Notes: generated from the sequence alone by a model not told the origin. A stretch of DNA of 64,000 bases from Flavobacteriaceae bacterium PS02337 (GCA_029959285.1 JASCOE010000002.1:434001-498000); one strand, 5' to 3'; counted from the first letter of the stretch, positions 18,496 through 26,917 are shown. Numbers and translations: made by a program.

Positions 18496-19395
18496 TCACA
18501 AGCTAAAATCAATCTCAGTTTGCTCATTGTCTTTATTAATTAGATGCTTTTTAAAACTAATTTCATCTTCAAAGATATACATACCTTTAAAAGGATTAGT
18601 TAATAATGTTTGAATTCCTGAATATTGCTCCAAATTATTCCATTCTTCTTTCATCTTATGCACCAACACTTGTCTTCCATATCTTTTGGCAAAATTAATT
18701 GTATGCATAGTTCCTGAATTTGTTCCCATTTCAATAGGTATAACGATATCTGATAAGGCTGATTGGATTCGGTTTCTTTGAACAAAACTTTTTTTACCTC
18801 TATTAATACCAAACATACTTTCTGAAATAAGACAACCTCCTGAATTTAGAATATCTATAGCTAATTCATAATTAGTAATTGGATATATCGAATCTAAAGA
18901 ATTAGGTAAAACTGCAATTGTATATTGATTATTTTTTAGAGCACATGAATGTGCAATAGTATCAATCCCCTCAGCAAGACCTGAAACAATTGAATACTTA
19001 TCTTGATTAAGCCAATTAACTACGTTTTTCGTATTTAAATTTGCAAAATTAGAAATCTCTCTACTCCCAACTACAGCGGCGGTTTTAGACTCTATGAATT
19101 TTCCTTTAACATATAATACGGGAGGAGCATCTTTAATTAACCTTAACTTCTTAGGATAATTATCGTCAAAAATAGACACAGCTTTAATTCTATGATATCT
19201 TAATTTTTGCAAACCAATTTTAGTTTTCTCAACAATTGAATTCAAATCTTTTGTATTCAATACCATACTATCTACACAAAATTCTAGAATTTTTTCTCTT
19301 TCTGTAAATTTTGACAAAGCTTCATACATTAAACCAATATCATAGTTGGTAACATACGTTAAAAATATTAAATCATGGACTTCTAACTTATTCAT
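18496..19395 (-). CDS. DprA/Smf-like Rossmann protein
   Basis: 299 aa. The DprA core is clear: VGSREISNFA, SIVSGLAEGIDTIAHSCAL, IAVLPNSLDSIYP, GGCLISES, FVQRNRIQSALSDIVIPIE and SGTMHTINFAKRYGRQVLV. A helical N-terminal segment of about 80 residues precedes it. The C-terminal winged helix of housekeeping DprA is missing. DprA proteins load RecA on incoming single strands, but stand-alone SLOG/DprA domains also occur in predicted nucleotide-sensing conflict systems. The ATG overlaps the stop of the HAD-PRTase gene by four bases (ATGA), so the two are made together and probably act together. Being on the island, it is unlikely to be the host dprA. Confidence 0.88.
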   Translation of the reverse strand: MNKLEVHDLIFLTYVTNYDIGLMYEALSKFTEREKILEFCVDSMVLNTKDLNSIVEKTKIGLQKLRYHRIKAVSIFDDNYPKKLRLIKDAPPVLYVKGKFIESKTAAVVGSREISNFANLNTKNVVNWLNQDKYSIVSGLAEGIDTIAHSCALKNNQYTIAVLPNSLDSIYPITNYELAIDILNSGGCLISESMFGINRGKKSFVQRNRIQSALSDIVIPIEMGTNSGTMHTINFAKRYGRQVLVHKMKEEWNNLEQYSGIQTLLTNPFKGMYIFEDEISFKKHLINKDNEQTEIDFSL

Positions 19396-20561
19396 AACAG
19401 AGCATCTTTCAGTGATTTTAAAATTTCTTCTGAGTTCTTATTATTTATTGTACCTCGTACTTCTGTATAATTTCCATTCTTTATATATGTGTAATTTGGT
19501 GAATATACATCTCCTTCTAAAGTATAATCATAAAGCTTATATGTATATTTAAATTTGCCTAGTGTAATAAAAATAACTCTATTTGCTCCTGCATGTTTTA
19601 ATAAGTGTCGTACAGTTTCACTTGAAGTTCCATGTGTACTAAAATCATCTATGATACAGAAATTTTTTCCTTTAATCTTTCCATTATAATAAGGATTAAG
19701 ATGAATAGAATCAAATTGTGAATTACAACCATCTAAAGAGCGGACATCAGGTGTTAATCTATTTCTTTTAACTGATACTTTATGACGGACAAGTAAGTCA
19801 TGAACTGTTCGACTTCCAAAAGACCTTCTTAAAATGTCTTTAATTGAGCTTAAAGCATCATTTGGCTTTCCGTCTGAAGATGGGTAATATGCCCAATAAT
19901 TAATATCTTTAATCTCCTTAAATATTCTATATATACTCAAAAGACTGTAAATTCTAAAAGGAGACTTTCCTTTATCAAATCCATCTTTTAAATGATTTCT
20001 TAAATGTTCGCAAATTTCAATTTCATTACTATCTTTCATTTGACCTGTCATGGCATTTGTTAAACCATATAGTGTAAATGATTCATCTACAGAATGAGAA
20101 AAAAACCATGGTTCATCAATATTTAGATAGTGATCGAAAAAATATTTGAGTCTCTCAACTGATAGAATACCTATGCCATACCCCCCCGTGTAAATTCTAT
20201 CAGCTGGATTGTTATTTCGTGCATAGTCTGCGGTAAGTAATAATATTCTAGCATTAGCTGCTAAAATCATATCATCCTCTTTAGATCCTAATACAATTAT
20301 GTCTTCAAAATTTATATTTAATTTAGAAGATATATATTCAATTAATTTTGGACTTCTTCTCAATGCCTTATTTCCCGAAAGATTTAATGTCTCAATTCCA
20401 TTGGGCATGATAGATAATGACTGAGCATGGTTTGATATCGCAACAACCCTATAATCTTCTTTTAAACTTTTAAAATATAATAAAGTTTCAATTATGTTTG
20501 GAAAAAAATCATTTGAAGTTTTATCAAACAAAGCATCAGGGTTGGTTATAATAAGCTTCAT
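19392..20561 (-). CDS. HAD-like plus phosphoribosyltransferase fusion protein
   Basis: 389 aa. Residues 1-130 look like a HAD domain: motif I TNPDALFD, motif II AISN and motif IV VLGSKEDDMILAANA. The usual nucleophile Asp of motif I appears as Asn7, so catalysis may be lost. Residues 160-389 end in a type I PRTase with the PRPP loop FCIIDDFSTHGTSSETV near residue 305, similar to ComF-type enzymes. The reaction and base are unknown. It is the first gene of a two-gene operon with the DprA-like protein and has its own -7 box. I know no named system with exactly this order. Confidence 0.82.
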   Translation of the reverse strand: MKLIITNPDALFDKTSNDFFPNIIETLLYFKSLKEDYRVVAISNHAQSLSIMPNGIETLNLSGNKALRRSPKLIEYISSKLNINFEDIIVLGSKEDDMILAANARILLLTADYARNNNPADRIYTGGYGIGILSVERLKYFFDHYLNIDEPWFFSHSVDESFTLYGLTNAMTGQMKDSNEIEICEHLRNHLKDGFDKGKSPFRIYSLLSIYRIFKEIKDINYWAYYPSSDGKPNDALSSIKDILRRSFGSRTVHDLLVRHKVSVKRNRLTPDVRSLDGCNSQFDSIHLNPYYNGKIKGKNFCIIDDFSTHGTSSETVRHLLKHAGANRVIFITLGKFKYTYKLYDYTLEGDVYSPNYTYIKNGNYTEVRGTINNKNSEEILKSLKDALL

Positions 20562-20588
20562 GTAATATTGAAGATTTTAGTTCTTTAA

Positions 20589-20596
20589 CAAATATA
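20589..20596 (-). promoter_or_regulatory. -7 box of the HAD-PRTase/DprA operon
   Basis: On the minus strand this reads TATATTTG, an exact TAnnTTTG match 28 bases before the ATG. No clear -33 TTTG is seen. The rest of the 279-base gap up to the XRE gene is AT-rich with nothing else recognised. Confidence 0.5.
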
Positions 20597-20840
20597 AACT
20601 TAATAACTAATTGAAATAATATTATTAAGTATAAAAATTAATTTAATTTTTAAAAGTCTTCGATTTAAAACTAATCAATTCAAAAACACACTTTTTAACC
20701 TTATTCATCAAAAAGTAAGTATTTAATAACTTTTCAAGATTTTTAATCGAATTTATAAATCAATAAGATTTTTCAAGTTTAAGTAACAATTTGTCGTAAT
20801 GAATTAAGTTGAAAAAACAATTTAGTTAGTACAAAATTAT

Positions 20841-21104
20841 CTACTCAATCACAAATAATTCTTTAATATCAATTTCAAGTGCTAACGAAAGCTTAATTAT
20901 TGTTGATAAGGTTACGTTAGTACGGGAATTTTCAATTCGTGAAATTGTACTCTTTTCAATGAATGAATCGGAAGTTAAATTATTCATAGCAGTCGCCAGA
21001 TCCAGTTGAGTCATCTGTTTGGATTCTCTAATAATCTTAAGGTTTTTTCCGAATAGATTTTTATATAATTCTATTTTTTTTAATTCTGTTGACATAGATG
21101 TCAA
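20841..21104 (-). CDS. XRE-family helix-turn-helix regulator
   Basis: 87 aa (or 84 from an internal Met). Single HTH domain: FGKNLKIIRESKQMTQLDLA, then EKSTISRIENSRTNVTLSTI, ending in IDIKELFVIE. It probably controls island genes. It lies upstream of the HAD-PRTase operon on the same strand and divergent from the 21220 gene, so either could be its target. Confidence 0.85.
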   Translation of the reverse strand: MTSMSTELKKIELYKNLFGKNLKIIRESKQMTQLDLATAMNNLTSDSFIEKSTISRIENSRTNVTLSTIIKLSLALEIDIKELFVIE

Positions 21105-21219
21105 TGATACTTCATATATTTACAGACAAGGTAAACATATGTGTCAACTTAAAAAGATAACTTTATTCTTACTTTTAAACTAAAAATATAAATTATTAAA
21201 AACAAACAAATTAAACAAA

Positions 21220-21753
21220 ATGAATAAATCAAAAACAATTATTGCTTTAATAGCTCTAACATTATCAATTAGTTTATCGGCACAAGTTGCTCCAACAACT
21301 GGCGAAAAAGTGCTAGAGGTAAAAGAAAGTTATTCTGGTGAATATCTTCAAATAGTCAATCAAGGAAATCTTTCGGACGTAGTTGTAAAAGCTATTACTG
21401 AAAGAATACCAAAAAAAATCGCTAAATATGGTTTTTCAGATATTACTATCTCTGAAGTTGGTCAAGTTCCATCTCCTGAAAATTGGACTGATAAATTGGC
21501 TAAAAGTTCTGGATTGAATACAAATAGAGCCAAAGGAGAAAATATGTTAAAACTTGCATCTACAACAACTGAAATAATTGCAGCAATTAATAAAATGTAT
21601 GAACCAGATGGAAATGAAGGAAATTGGAAATTTCAAGTAAATTTTATTGACAACGTTTCAAAAGAAACATACAAAGTTAGAATAAATATGATGTATAATC
21701 CTATATATATTATTAAAAAAAGCGATCTAATAAAAGATACAGACAAAAGCTAG
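21220..21753 (+). CDS. Secreted hypothetical protein of the island
   Basis: 177 aa with a signal peptide (KTIIALIALTLSISLSAQ). The mature part has alternating charged and hydrophobic residues, an NWTDKLAKSSGLNTNRAKG stretch and a beta-type C-terminus (KVRINMMYNPIYII). No family is recognised. It is followed by a broken lipoprotein gene. Confidence 0.65.
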   Translation: MNKSKTIIALIALTLSISLSAQVAPTTGEKVLEVKESYSGEYLQIVNQGNLSDVVVKAITERIPKKIAKYGFSDITISEVGQVPSPENWTDKLAKSSGLNTNRAKGENMLKLASTTTEIIAAINKMYEPDGNEGNWKFQVNFIDNVSKETYKVRINMMYNPIYIIKKSDLIKDTDKS

Positions 21754-21791
21754 CAATTTTATTCAAAACTTAACCAAAATAATAAAGTAAA

Positions 21792-22180
21792 ATAAAACTA
21801 CTACTAATTATACTATTTAGCACAATAAGTTGTACTCAACAATGTAAATTAGAAAATTTGTTGAAAACAACGTAAAAAGTAAATTAAGTGACCCAGCGAG
21901 CTTTGAACTGATAAGTTTAAGGCAGGAAAAAACCGAGACAGTTAATATTTTATTCGAAAATATAAAAGAGGAAGTAAAAATAAGAAAACTAAATTATGAT
22001 AAATATGGAGATAGTGAAAGTACAAGTAAATACAATTTAGCCAAGAAAACACAAGATAATCTTTTTAAAGTAAATAACGGAAGTACCGTTTATGTAACAT
22101 ATAAGTATCGTGCTAAAAATTTAATTGGCGGTATAGTTAATGAAACCAAGTTTTCTTTTATCGACTTAATTAAAATATAA
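21792..22180 (+). pseudogene. Broken small lipoprotein gene
   Basis: A lipoprotein signal (KLLLIILFSTISC) is encoded from 21795, but the codon where a start would sit is ATA (21792). The frame ends after QQCKLENLLKTT. Adding one A to the four-A run at 21853-21856 joins it to the rest, KLEKFVENNVKSKLSDPASF through KFSFIDLIKI, ending at 22180. The repaired protein would be about 130 aa. It therefore carries two lesions, loss of ATG and a one-base deletion. A terminator still follows it. Confidence 0.7.
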
Positions 22181-22188
22181 AATAATGA

Positions 22189-22214
22189 AAAAAGGCACCC
22201 ATGGGTGTCTTTTT
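22189..22214. terminator. Terminator after the broken lipoprotein gene
   Basis: AAAGGCACCCATGGGTGTCTTT forms a stem with one G-U pair, with A and T runs at either side. It can serve both the plus-strand gene and the minus-strand resolvase. Confidence 0.8.
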
Positions 22215-22243
22215 AGTTACTGTTAAATTCCACAATATTCTGA

Positions 22244-22831
22244 CTAAATCATAGTTTTTATCTTTCTGATTGTATTGATTGAAAGATTTGTTAATTTGCT
22301 CAATTGACTTAATGAAAAAGACTCATTTCTAATAAATTTTATTTCAGCTTTATATTTACTTAAAAAATCATCATTAGTCTCTTTAATACCCTTAACTCTC
22401 CCCTTATATTTACCTTGTAATTTAGCTATTGCAATACCCTCCGCAATTCTTTCTTTAATAGACTCTCTTTCAATTTGAGATACGTTTGCCAATAGGTCAC
22501 AAATCATCTTAAAAATTGGGTTCTGTTTTCCGTCGATTCTTGAATGTAATCCAAGATTCTCTACAATTAGATTTACGTTTTGTTCATTTAATAATTCCAT
22601 CGTAGTTTGGATATCAAATGCATTTCGACCTAATCTATCAACTGAATGAACTACAATTGTTTTAATTTTTCCAATTCTAACATCCTCTAAAAGTTTGATT
22701 GCTTGTGGTCTTTCGATAAATGGGACTACTCCAGATATTATGTCGAAATACTCAATCATCGAAGAGTCCCTCTGTCTACTTTCATTTTGTCCATTTGTAG
22801 ATATCCTAATATATTTTGCTGTTGCTATCAT
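22244..22831 (-). CDS. Small serine recombinase (Tn3/Hin-type resolvase)
   Basis: 195 aa from the ATG at 22831. It has the catalytic Ser11 in AKYIRISTNGQNESRQ, VVHSVDRLGRNAFD, a long E-helix with IERESIKERIAEGIAIAKLQ, the GRVKG linker and a C-terminal HTH (SLSQLSKLTNLSINTIRKI). A longer start (TTG at 22855) falls inside the -7 box and is rejected. It may resolve multimers or invert DNA in the island, or belong to an older nested element. Confidence 0.9.
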   Translation of the reverse strand: MIATAKYIRISTNGQNESRQRDSSMIEYFDIISGVVPFIERPQAIKLLEDVRIGKIKTIVVHSVDRLGRNAFDIQTTMELLNEQNVNLIVENLGLHSRIDGKQNPIFKMICDLLANVSQIERESIKERIAEGIAIAKLQGKYKGRVKGIKETNDDFLSKYKAEIKFIRNESFSLSQLSKLTNLSINTIRKIKTMI

Positions 22832-22852
22832 ATTGTATTTATTTTCAAAATA

Positions 22853-22885
22853 CAAATATAATGTATTTTCCTACAATATATCAAA
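22853..22885 (-). promoter_or_regulatory. Promoter of the resolvase
   Basis: On the minus strand there is TTTG (22885-22882), 21 bases, then TATATTTG (22860-22853), about 20 bases before the ATG. Confidence 0.6.
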
Positions 22886-23130
22886 AATAGCCTCATATCT
22901 TTTGATACTATAAGATGCTAAGGAATTCGTTAGTGACCATATGAAATCTCATATTAATTTTTAAGTATAATCTATTATTGCACATCTCACGATGATAGAT
23001 ATTACAGCCTAGTTCTTTGCTAAAGTTGAAATTCAAATATTAACAACTATATTTCAATGGGCATCACAAATTCTGATTCTTTGGATTTACCAAAGATTGC
23101 CAGATTTGTTGGGCATAAAAAAACGAGACC

Positions 23131-23277
23131 TTAGCCTCGTGATTTTGATTGCAGTAATTCAGAAAGTTCCGAAAGTTCTTTAACCGTAAAATTTGTTCCT
23201 TTATAACTGATTGGAAATTTCAGCTTTTCACTTTTAAGAATTTTCTTTAACTGTGAAATTGTCAGTATTAATTTCAT
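23131..23277 (-). CDS. 48-aa ORF coupled to the Rep-like gene
   Basis: MKLILTISQLKKILKSEKLK starts it and SKSRG ends it, with a central FPISYKGTNFTVKELSELSE. Its ATG overlaps the TGA stop of the Rep-like gene (ATGA), a classic coupled arrangement. Its stop lies in a hairpin (ACGAG / CTCGT) followed by seven Ts on the minus strand, so it ends the transcript. The sequence is helical and basic, with no known domain. The gap at 22886-23130 to its right holds nothing else recognised. Confidence 0.6.
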   Translation of the reverse strand: MKLILTISQLKKILKSEKLKFPISYKGTNFTVKELSELSELLQSKSRG

Positions 23278-23909
23278 AATGCTATTGTTTTATTTTTTCC
23301 TATAAAATCCCAATCCTCTCCATTAAGACCTTCCTTGGACATATAGAATAATCCTGCTTTATATTTATCATACTGACTCACATCTGTTCTGTCATAATGA
23401 AAATACTCCTGAATATCAGTGATGATTTCCTGATGCAGTTTTTTATCTTCGATATAAACGACAAAATGGTTGTGGTAGCCTGTTCGATTGGCAAATGGCT
23501 CGGTAGTAAAGAAAATTCTTAAATCTGTGGTATTTCCATATTTTTCGCTCAGATACTCATAAACCCCATGCATCTGCTTGAAACAGCTGTTCTTTTTACG
23601 GTCGAGCTTATAGGCAACTGTAAAAAAGAAACTCCAATCCATCCGCCAGAGCGTGTATTGCAGACTGTTTTTATCTTCCAAACAATCAATCAGATTTCTC
23701 ATAGACTGATTTTCCTGTCTTAAAATCTTGTTCTGGTCAAACATGACCTCACTGTCAAAGTATCTGGCATGGTCTGCTGGAAACAATCTTTTTCCATTCC
23801 TCATTCTGGTATCAGAAAACAAATCCTCATTTCTCTTATAGAAACGGTATATCTTACTTTTGCTTGTTTTAGTATTCTTTGTAAATTCTATTATATTCTC
23901 ATATTTCAT
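23274..23909 (-). CDS. Putative HUH-type replication/mobilisation protein
   Basis: 211 aa from the ATG at 23909; the frame extends to 23963 with a low-complexity lead. The N-terminus is a MerR-like HTH (NTKTSKSKIYRFYKRNEDLF, then GKRLFPADHARYF). The C-terminal half has MDWSFFFTVAY, TGYHNHFVVYIED with a His-x-His pair, and a distal KYKAGLFYMSKE Tyr segment. This order resembles rolling-circle Rep or relaxase-like HUH enzymes, which nick DNA with a Tyr. The match is by motif only. A GC-rich hairpin region sits just upstream and could be its origin. Confidence 0.6.
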   Translation of the reverse strand: MKYENIIEFTKNTKTSKSKIYRFYKRNEDLFSDTRMRNGKRLFPADHARYFDSEVMFDQNKILRQENQSMRNLIDCLEDKNSLQYTLWRMDWSFFFTVAYKLDRKKNSCFKQMHGVYEYLSEKYGNTTDLRIFFTTEPFANRTGYHNHFVVYIEDKKLHQEIITDIQEYFHYDRTDVSQYDKYKAGLFYMSKEGLNGEDWDFIGKNKTIAL

Positions 23910-24199
23910 TATTTTAAATGTGTTTGTATTCTTTATATTACTGTTCAGACACAAGAACTCCATACAAGGGGATTAATCAAGCATCTATACAATAAATACT
24001 AACAAATCTTCCAAAGTATATCTTATTGGCACATTTTTTTAAAAAATATTTTTTTTCGGATGCAGAAATTACTGTTTCAAAGTGACACAGCTAACATGCA
24101 GATGCAGGTTATTTAAAAAAAATTTGCTTACGGCATCAAAGGAATACTTAAATACCGTTATGAACACATCTTGTAAGAAAAGTAACCAACAAATAAAAA

Positions 24200-24320
24200 A
24201 TGCAGAATTTTGTCCTGAGGGTACGCCCCTGCGGGGTCTCGGGTCAGGGGCTGTCTGGCTTTCTTAATTAAGGCTTTTTCTTATATACGTGCTCGAAGCA
24301 CCTCCTAAAGTAGGTTAATT
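24200..24320. other. GC-rich hairpin cluster, possible origin of the island
   Basis: In the 500-base gap 23910-24408 there is an abrupt GC-rich patch: CCTGAGG, CGCCCCTGCGGGG and CTCGGGTCAGGGGC, which can fold in several ways. The perfect palindrome GTGCTCGAAGCAC (24290-24302) follows. It lies upstream of the putative HUH protein, so a replication or nicking origin is plausible. A 61-codon open frame across it looks incidental. Confidence 0.4.
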
Positions 24321-24354
24321 CGCATTTTAACACCCGTTTTTGACCTAATAAATG

Positions 24355-24386
24355 CAAAAAACCACCCTGTTATGGAGTGGTTTTTT
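24355..24386. terminator. Terminator of the two-lipoprotein operon
   Basis: AAAACCAC / GTGGTTTT with an 11-base loop and flanking A/T runs, 23 bases past the stop of the minus-strand gene at 24409. Confidence 0.75.
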
Positions 24387-24408
24387 GAGAACTATTAACG
24401 TTGCGTAG

Positions 24409-24981
24409 CTATCTGCAAGAAGGACAGGAGCTTCTTCTGGCTTCACTACAACATTTCCTTGAGCAGTAATAACCTATTGATGTTGTGGCATTTGTACTGT
24501 AACAGTCCGACATTTTACCTAAATGAGTATAATGCTCCCCACTAAATGACTTTCCGCACCATGAGCACGTCTTGCTTGCAGAATAGGAGCTACTGACTGA
24601 AGTGCTTTCATTTGAATATTCCTCAGCGGGTTTGGACATTTTATTGAAATATGAAATTTTCTGGTCAATATCTTTTAACACTTCATCGTTATTAATCGGA
24701 AATCCTCTTTTATTGGATTCAGCAGTGTAATCTTCCACATCCTTTTTCAGCTTGGCATAATCGGTAACTAATCTGTCATACTCCCAATCCATTTTAATCG
24801 TATCTTCTCTAGCAATGAGCTTGTCATACTCCACAATGCACGTTTTCTTCTTGGCTTGTAAATCAGATGGCTGATTATTACAACCGACTGATAAAATAGA
24901 AATCATCAGGACTAAGGTAATTTGGTAGAGCATCCTGTAATCTGCTTTCTGCTTTAGTTTTCTTAAAATTGATTTTCTCAT
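24409..24981 (-). CDS. Lipoprotein with a C-terminal Cys-rich (zinc-ribbon-like) tail
   Basis: 190 aa. A basic N-terminus of about 20 residues precedes a hydrophobic stretch and lipobox SVGC (about residue 34). The middle is helical and charged (YDKLIAREDTIKMDWEYDRL). A Ser-rich linker leads to the tail TCSWCGKSFSGEHYTHLG and then YYCSRKCCSEARRSSCPSC, which could bind metal through CxxC pairs. Such a tail on an exported lipoprotein is unusual. It follows the 25021 gene by 39 bases on the same strand. Confidence 0.7.
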   Translation of the reverse strand: MRKSILRKLKQKADYRMLYQITLVLMISILSVGCNNQPSDLQAKKKTCIVEYDKLIAREDTIKMDWEYDRLVTDYAKLKKDVEDYTAESNKRGFPINNDEVLKDIDQKISYFNKMSKPAEEYSNESTSVSSSYSASKTCSWCGKSFSGEHYTHLGKMSDCYSTNATTSIGYYCSRKCCSEARRSSCPSCR

Positions 24982-25020
24982 CCTTATTCTGCTTTATGGG
25001 TCTGAATTTTAGTTTTTATT

Positions 25021-26451
25021 TTAATTAGCATCGATTTCTAAGAAATAAACATTCCCCTTTACGTAAAAGAATTTGCCTTCTATTCCCGGAATAAAGCCTG
25101 TGACTTTTGACCCTGCATAAATCCTCATTTTCCTGTCCTTTGCTTCTGCGAACGGAATATCCATGTCCCGCTCATACAGTTCATATATCTGCGGTTCATT
25201 TCTTCCATTGTCAATTTTAATCTGCGCTCCGTAATATTCTTTAATATCATTCCCTTCGTGCATCTGCTCTTCCAAAGTGCCGTACAATAAAACCCATATT
25301 TTCCCCTGAGGGACAGTCATTTCATCTGAACACCATCTATTGATATTACCGACCATATTGCTCCTTTTCCACATACCCGTTTTGGTCTTATTATCCCATT
25401 GCAGGGTTATTATTTTTTCATTAACCCCTAATTCCTGTCCGTTCCAGACCACTTTATTTAAAACTGCTGGAGTCTCTGGCTGGGATTGGGATAGTGTATC
25501 GATTTTTGAAACCGTCTGTGGTGCACTCTCTGTGTCATTATCTCCGTAATATTCGATAGTGCGCTCTACAATATAGCCTGGATAGTCTGCATTGTTGTCG
25601 CTTGTTCTCTTTATCCAGTTGCCATGCTTATCAAATTCATACTTGTAATTGATTTTGTAGTACTCTGAACCATCCAGATTTTTGGCGCTCTCTTGGATTA
25701 AATTATCATTTTCATCATACACGAAATAATTCATCTGAAACTGATTTGCTTTTAAATCAAAGCATTTGCCCTCTTCAATTTTATTATTTCTCTGGTCGTA
25801 TTTAAAGATTTCCGTGGTGGCTCTTTTACCGTCTTTCTGGGTCTGCTGTTGGAAAATCACATTGTTATTTGCATCGTATTTGTAAGTCGTTTTGCTTGGA
25901 TTAAAATCAAGTGCTTTGACATCCAATTTCTCTATAACATTCTTTTTCCCATCGTATTTGTATTGGTATTTTCTGCTGATATAGGGGCTTCCCGAATTAT
26001 TATAGGTCATATTTTCTTCCAGCAGGTTGTTTTTTTCATCGTATTTATAAGAAATAACTGATTCTAATCCGCCAGTTAGATTATATTCCTTTGTTTCTAT
26101 CACGTTATTTTGCGGGTCAAGCTTATATGTGGTCAGTGTTTTATACGCATCGCCCTCGCTACTGCCTGTTTCTTCCTTTTCTATGATATTATGTTTTTCA
26201 TCTCTTTTGTACCTCGAATGTTTTGGAAAATCAGATTCTTTTATATCGGTCTCAATTTCATACCCGCTGAGATTATAAGTTATATTACTGTAGAAGAATC
26301 CATTACTATCTCTAGTCGAAATGGATTTTACTTTTCCTCTTAGTTTAGCCTTTACTAGGTCGTTATCATATTTGCTCTCCATGTTTTTGCAAGCCGAAAA
26401 AAGCAATGCTATCAAAAATGATACGATGAAAATTGAGTCTTTTTTTCTCAT
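25021..26451 (-). CDS. YD-repeat lipoprotein
   Basis: 476 aa. Lipobox ALLFSAC near residue 20. Residues 40-300 are about nine imperfect repeats built around YKYDxxNNxIEE, in the style of RHS/YD repeats (for example YKYDEKNNLLEENMTYN and YKYDANNNVIFQQQTQKD). The C-terminal 140 residues form a separate domain (WNGQELGVNEKIITLQWDN to VKGNVYFLEIDAN). It is surface or periplasmic with an unknown role. It begins 109 bases from the divergent XRE gene, with an operator-like palindrome between. Confidence 0.78.
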   Translation of the reverse strand: MRKKDSIFIVSFLIALLFSACKNMESKYDNDLVKAKLRGKVKSISTRDSNGFFYSNITYNLSGYEIETDIKESDFPKHSRYKRDEKHNIIEKEETGSSEGDAYKTLTTYKLDPQNNVIETKEYNLTGGLESVISYKYDEKNNLLEENMTYNNSGSPYISRKYQYKYDGKKNVIEKLDVKALDFNPSKTTYKYDANNNVIFQQQTQKDGKRATTEIFKYDQRNNKIEEGKCFDLKANQFQMNYFVYDENDNLIQESAKNLDGSEYYKINYKYEFDKHGNWIKRTSDNNADYPGYIVERTIEYYGDNDTESAPQTVSKIDTLSQSQPETPAVLNKVVWNGQELGVNEKIITLQWDNKTKTGMWKRSNMVGNINRWCSDEMTVPQGKIWVLLYGTLEEQMHEGNDIKEYYGAQIKIDNGRNEPQIYELYERDMDIPFAEAKDRKMRIYAGSKVTGFIPGIEGKFFYVKGNVYFLEIDAN

Positions 26452-26494
26452 TTTGTTATGATTTCTTAATTTGATTTTTTGATGTTAATTTTTA

Positions 26495-26525
26495 CAAATA
26501 TATAAATTATAGCACAAGTGCTATA
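26495..26525 (-). promoter_or_regulatory. Promoter of the lipoprotein operon with perfect operator palindrome
   Basis: On the minus strand the -7 box TATATTTG is at 26502-26495. Just upstream is TATAGCACAAGTGCTATA (26508-26525), a palindrome with 8-bp arms around AA. It lies between two divergent genes, one encoding an XRE regulator, and is the natural binding site for it. Confidence 0.6.
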
Positions 26526-26559
26526 ACAATTTTCATGTTTATATCTTCATTTTGATAAA

Positions 26560-26832
26560 GTGAAAAAAGATGAAACTAAATCCAGAAAATTAATCTTCGA
26601 CCAAGAAGGATTACAATTGTTAGCGAAACGATTAAAAGAGATACGTGCAGAAAAAGGAATATCGCAAGAAGAACTTGCTTATCGTTCTGAAACAACTTTA
26701 TCACAAATCGCTAGGATAGAAACCGTAAGAATAAATCCAACTGTCAGTACTATATTCAAAATTGCTAGAGCATTAGATATTCCTCCAAGTGAAATATTTA
26801 ATTTTGAATTAAATCCATTTACAATTGATTAA
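26560..26832 (+). CDS. XRE-family helix-turn-helix regulator
   Basis: 90 aa with a GTG start. HTH: LLAKRLKEIRAEKGISQEEL, then AYRSETTLSQIARIETVRIN and STIFKIARALDIPPSEIFNF. It is divergent from the YD-repeat lipoprotein. The shared gap contains a perfect palindrome that it probably binds to control both directions. Confidence 0.88.
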   Translation: MKKDETKSRKLIFDQEGLQLLAKRLKEIRAEKGISQEELAYRSETTLSQIARIETVRINPTVSTIFKIARALDIPPSEIFNFELNPFTID

Positions 26833-26917
26833 AGTCCTTAAAAAATTATATATTTACGTACACCCCAACTTATAATTCTCTATACTATTTAATGATTCAC
26901 TTAAAAAAATTAGAAAT

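Noticed and set aside
18496-19395. Housekeeping dprA
   Set aside because: It lies inside the island, overlaps a PRTase gene and lacks the C-terminal winged helix of the usual protein.
22832-22855. Longer start of the resolvase (TTG at 22855)
   Set aside because: This codon is part of the -7 box TATATTTG, so it would not be transcribed; the ATG at 22831 fits the family.
24082-24267. 61-codon plus-strand frame across the GC-rich patch
   Set aside because: No start signals, biased composition from the hairpins, and no protein-like pattern; better seen as non-coding.
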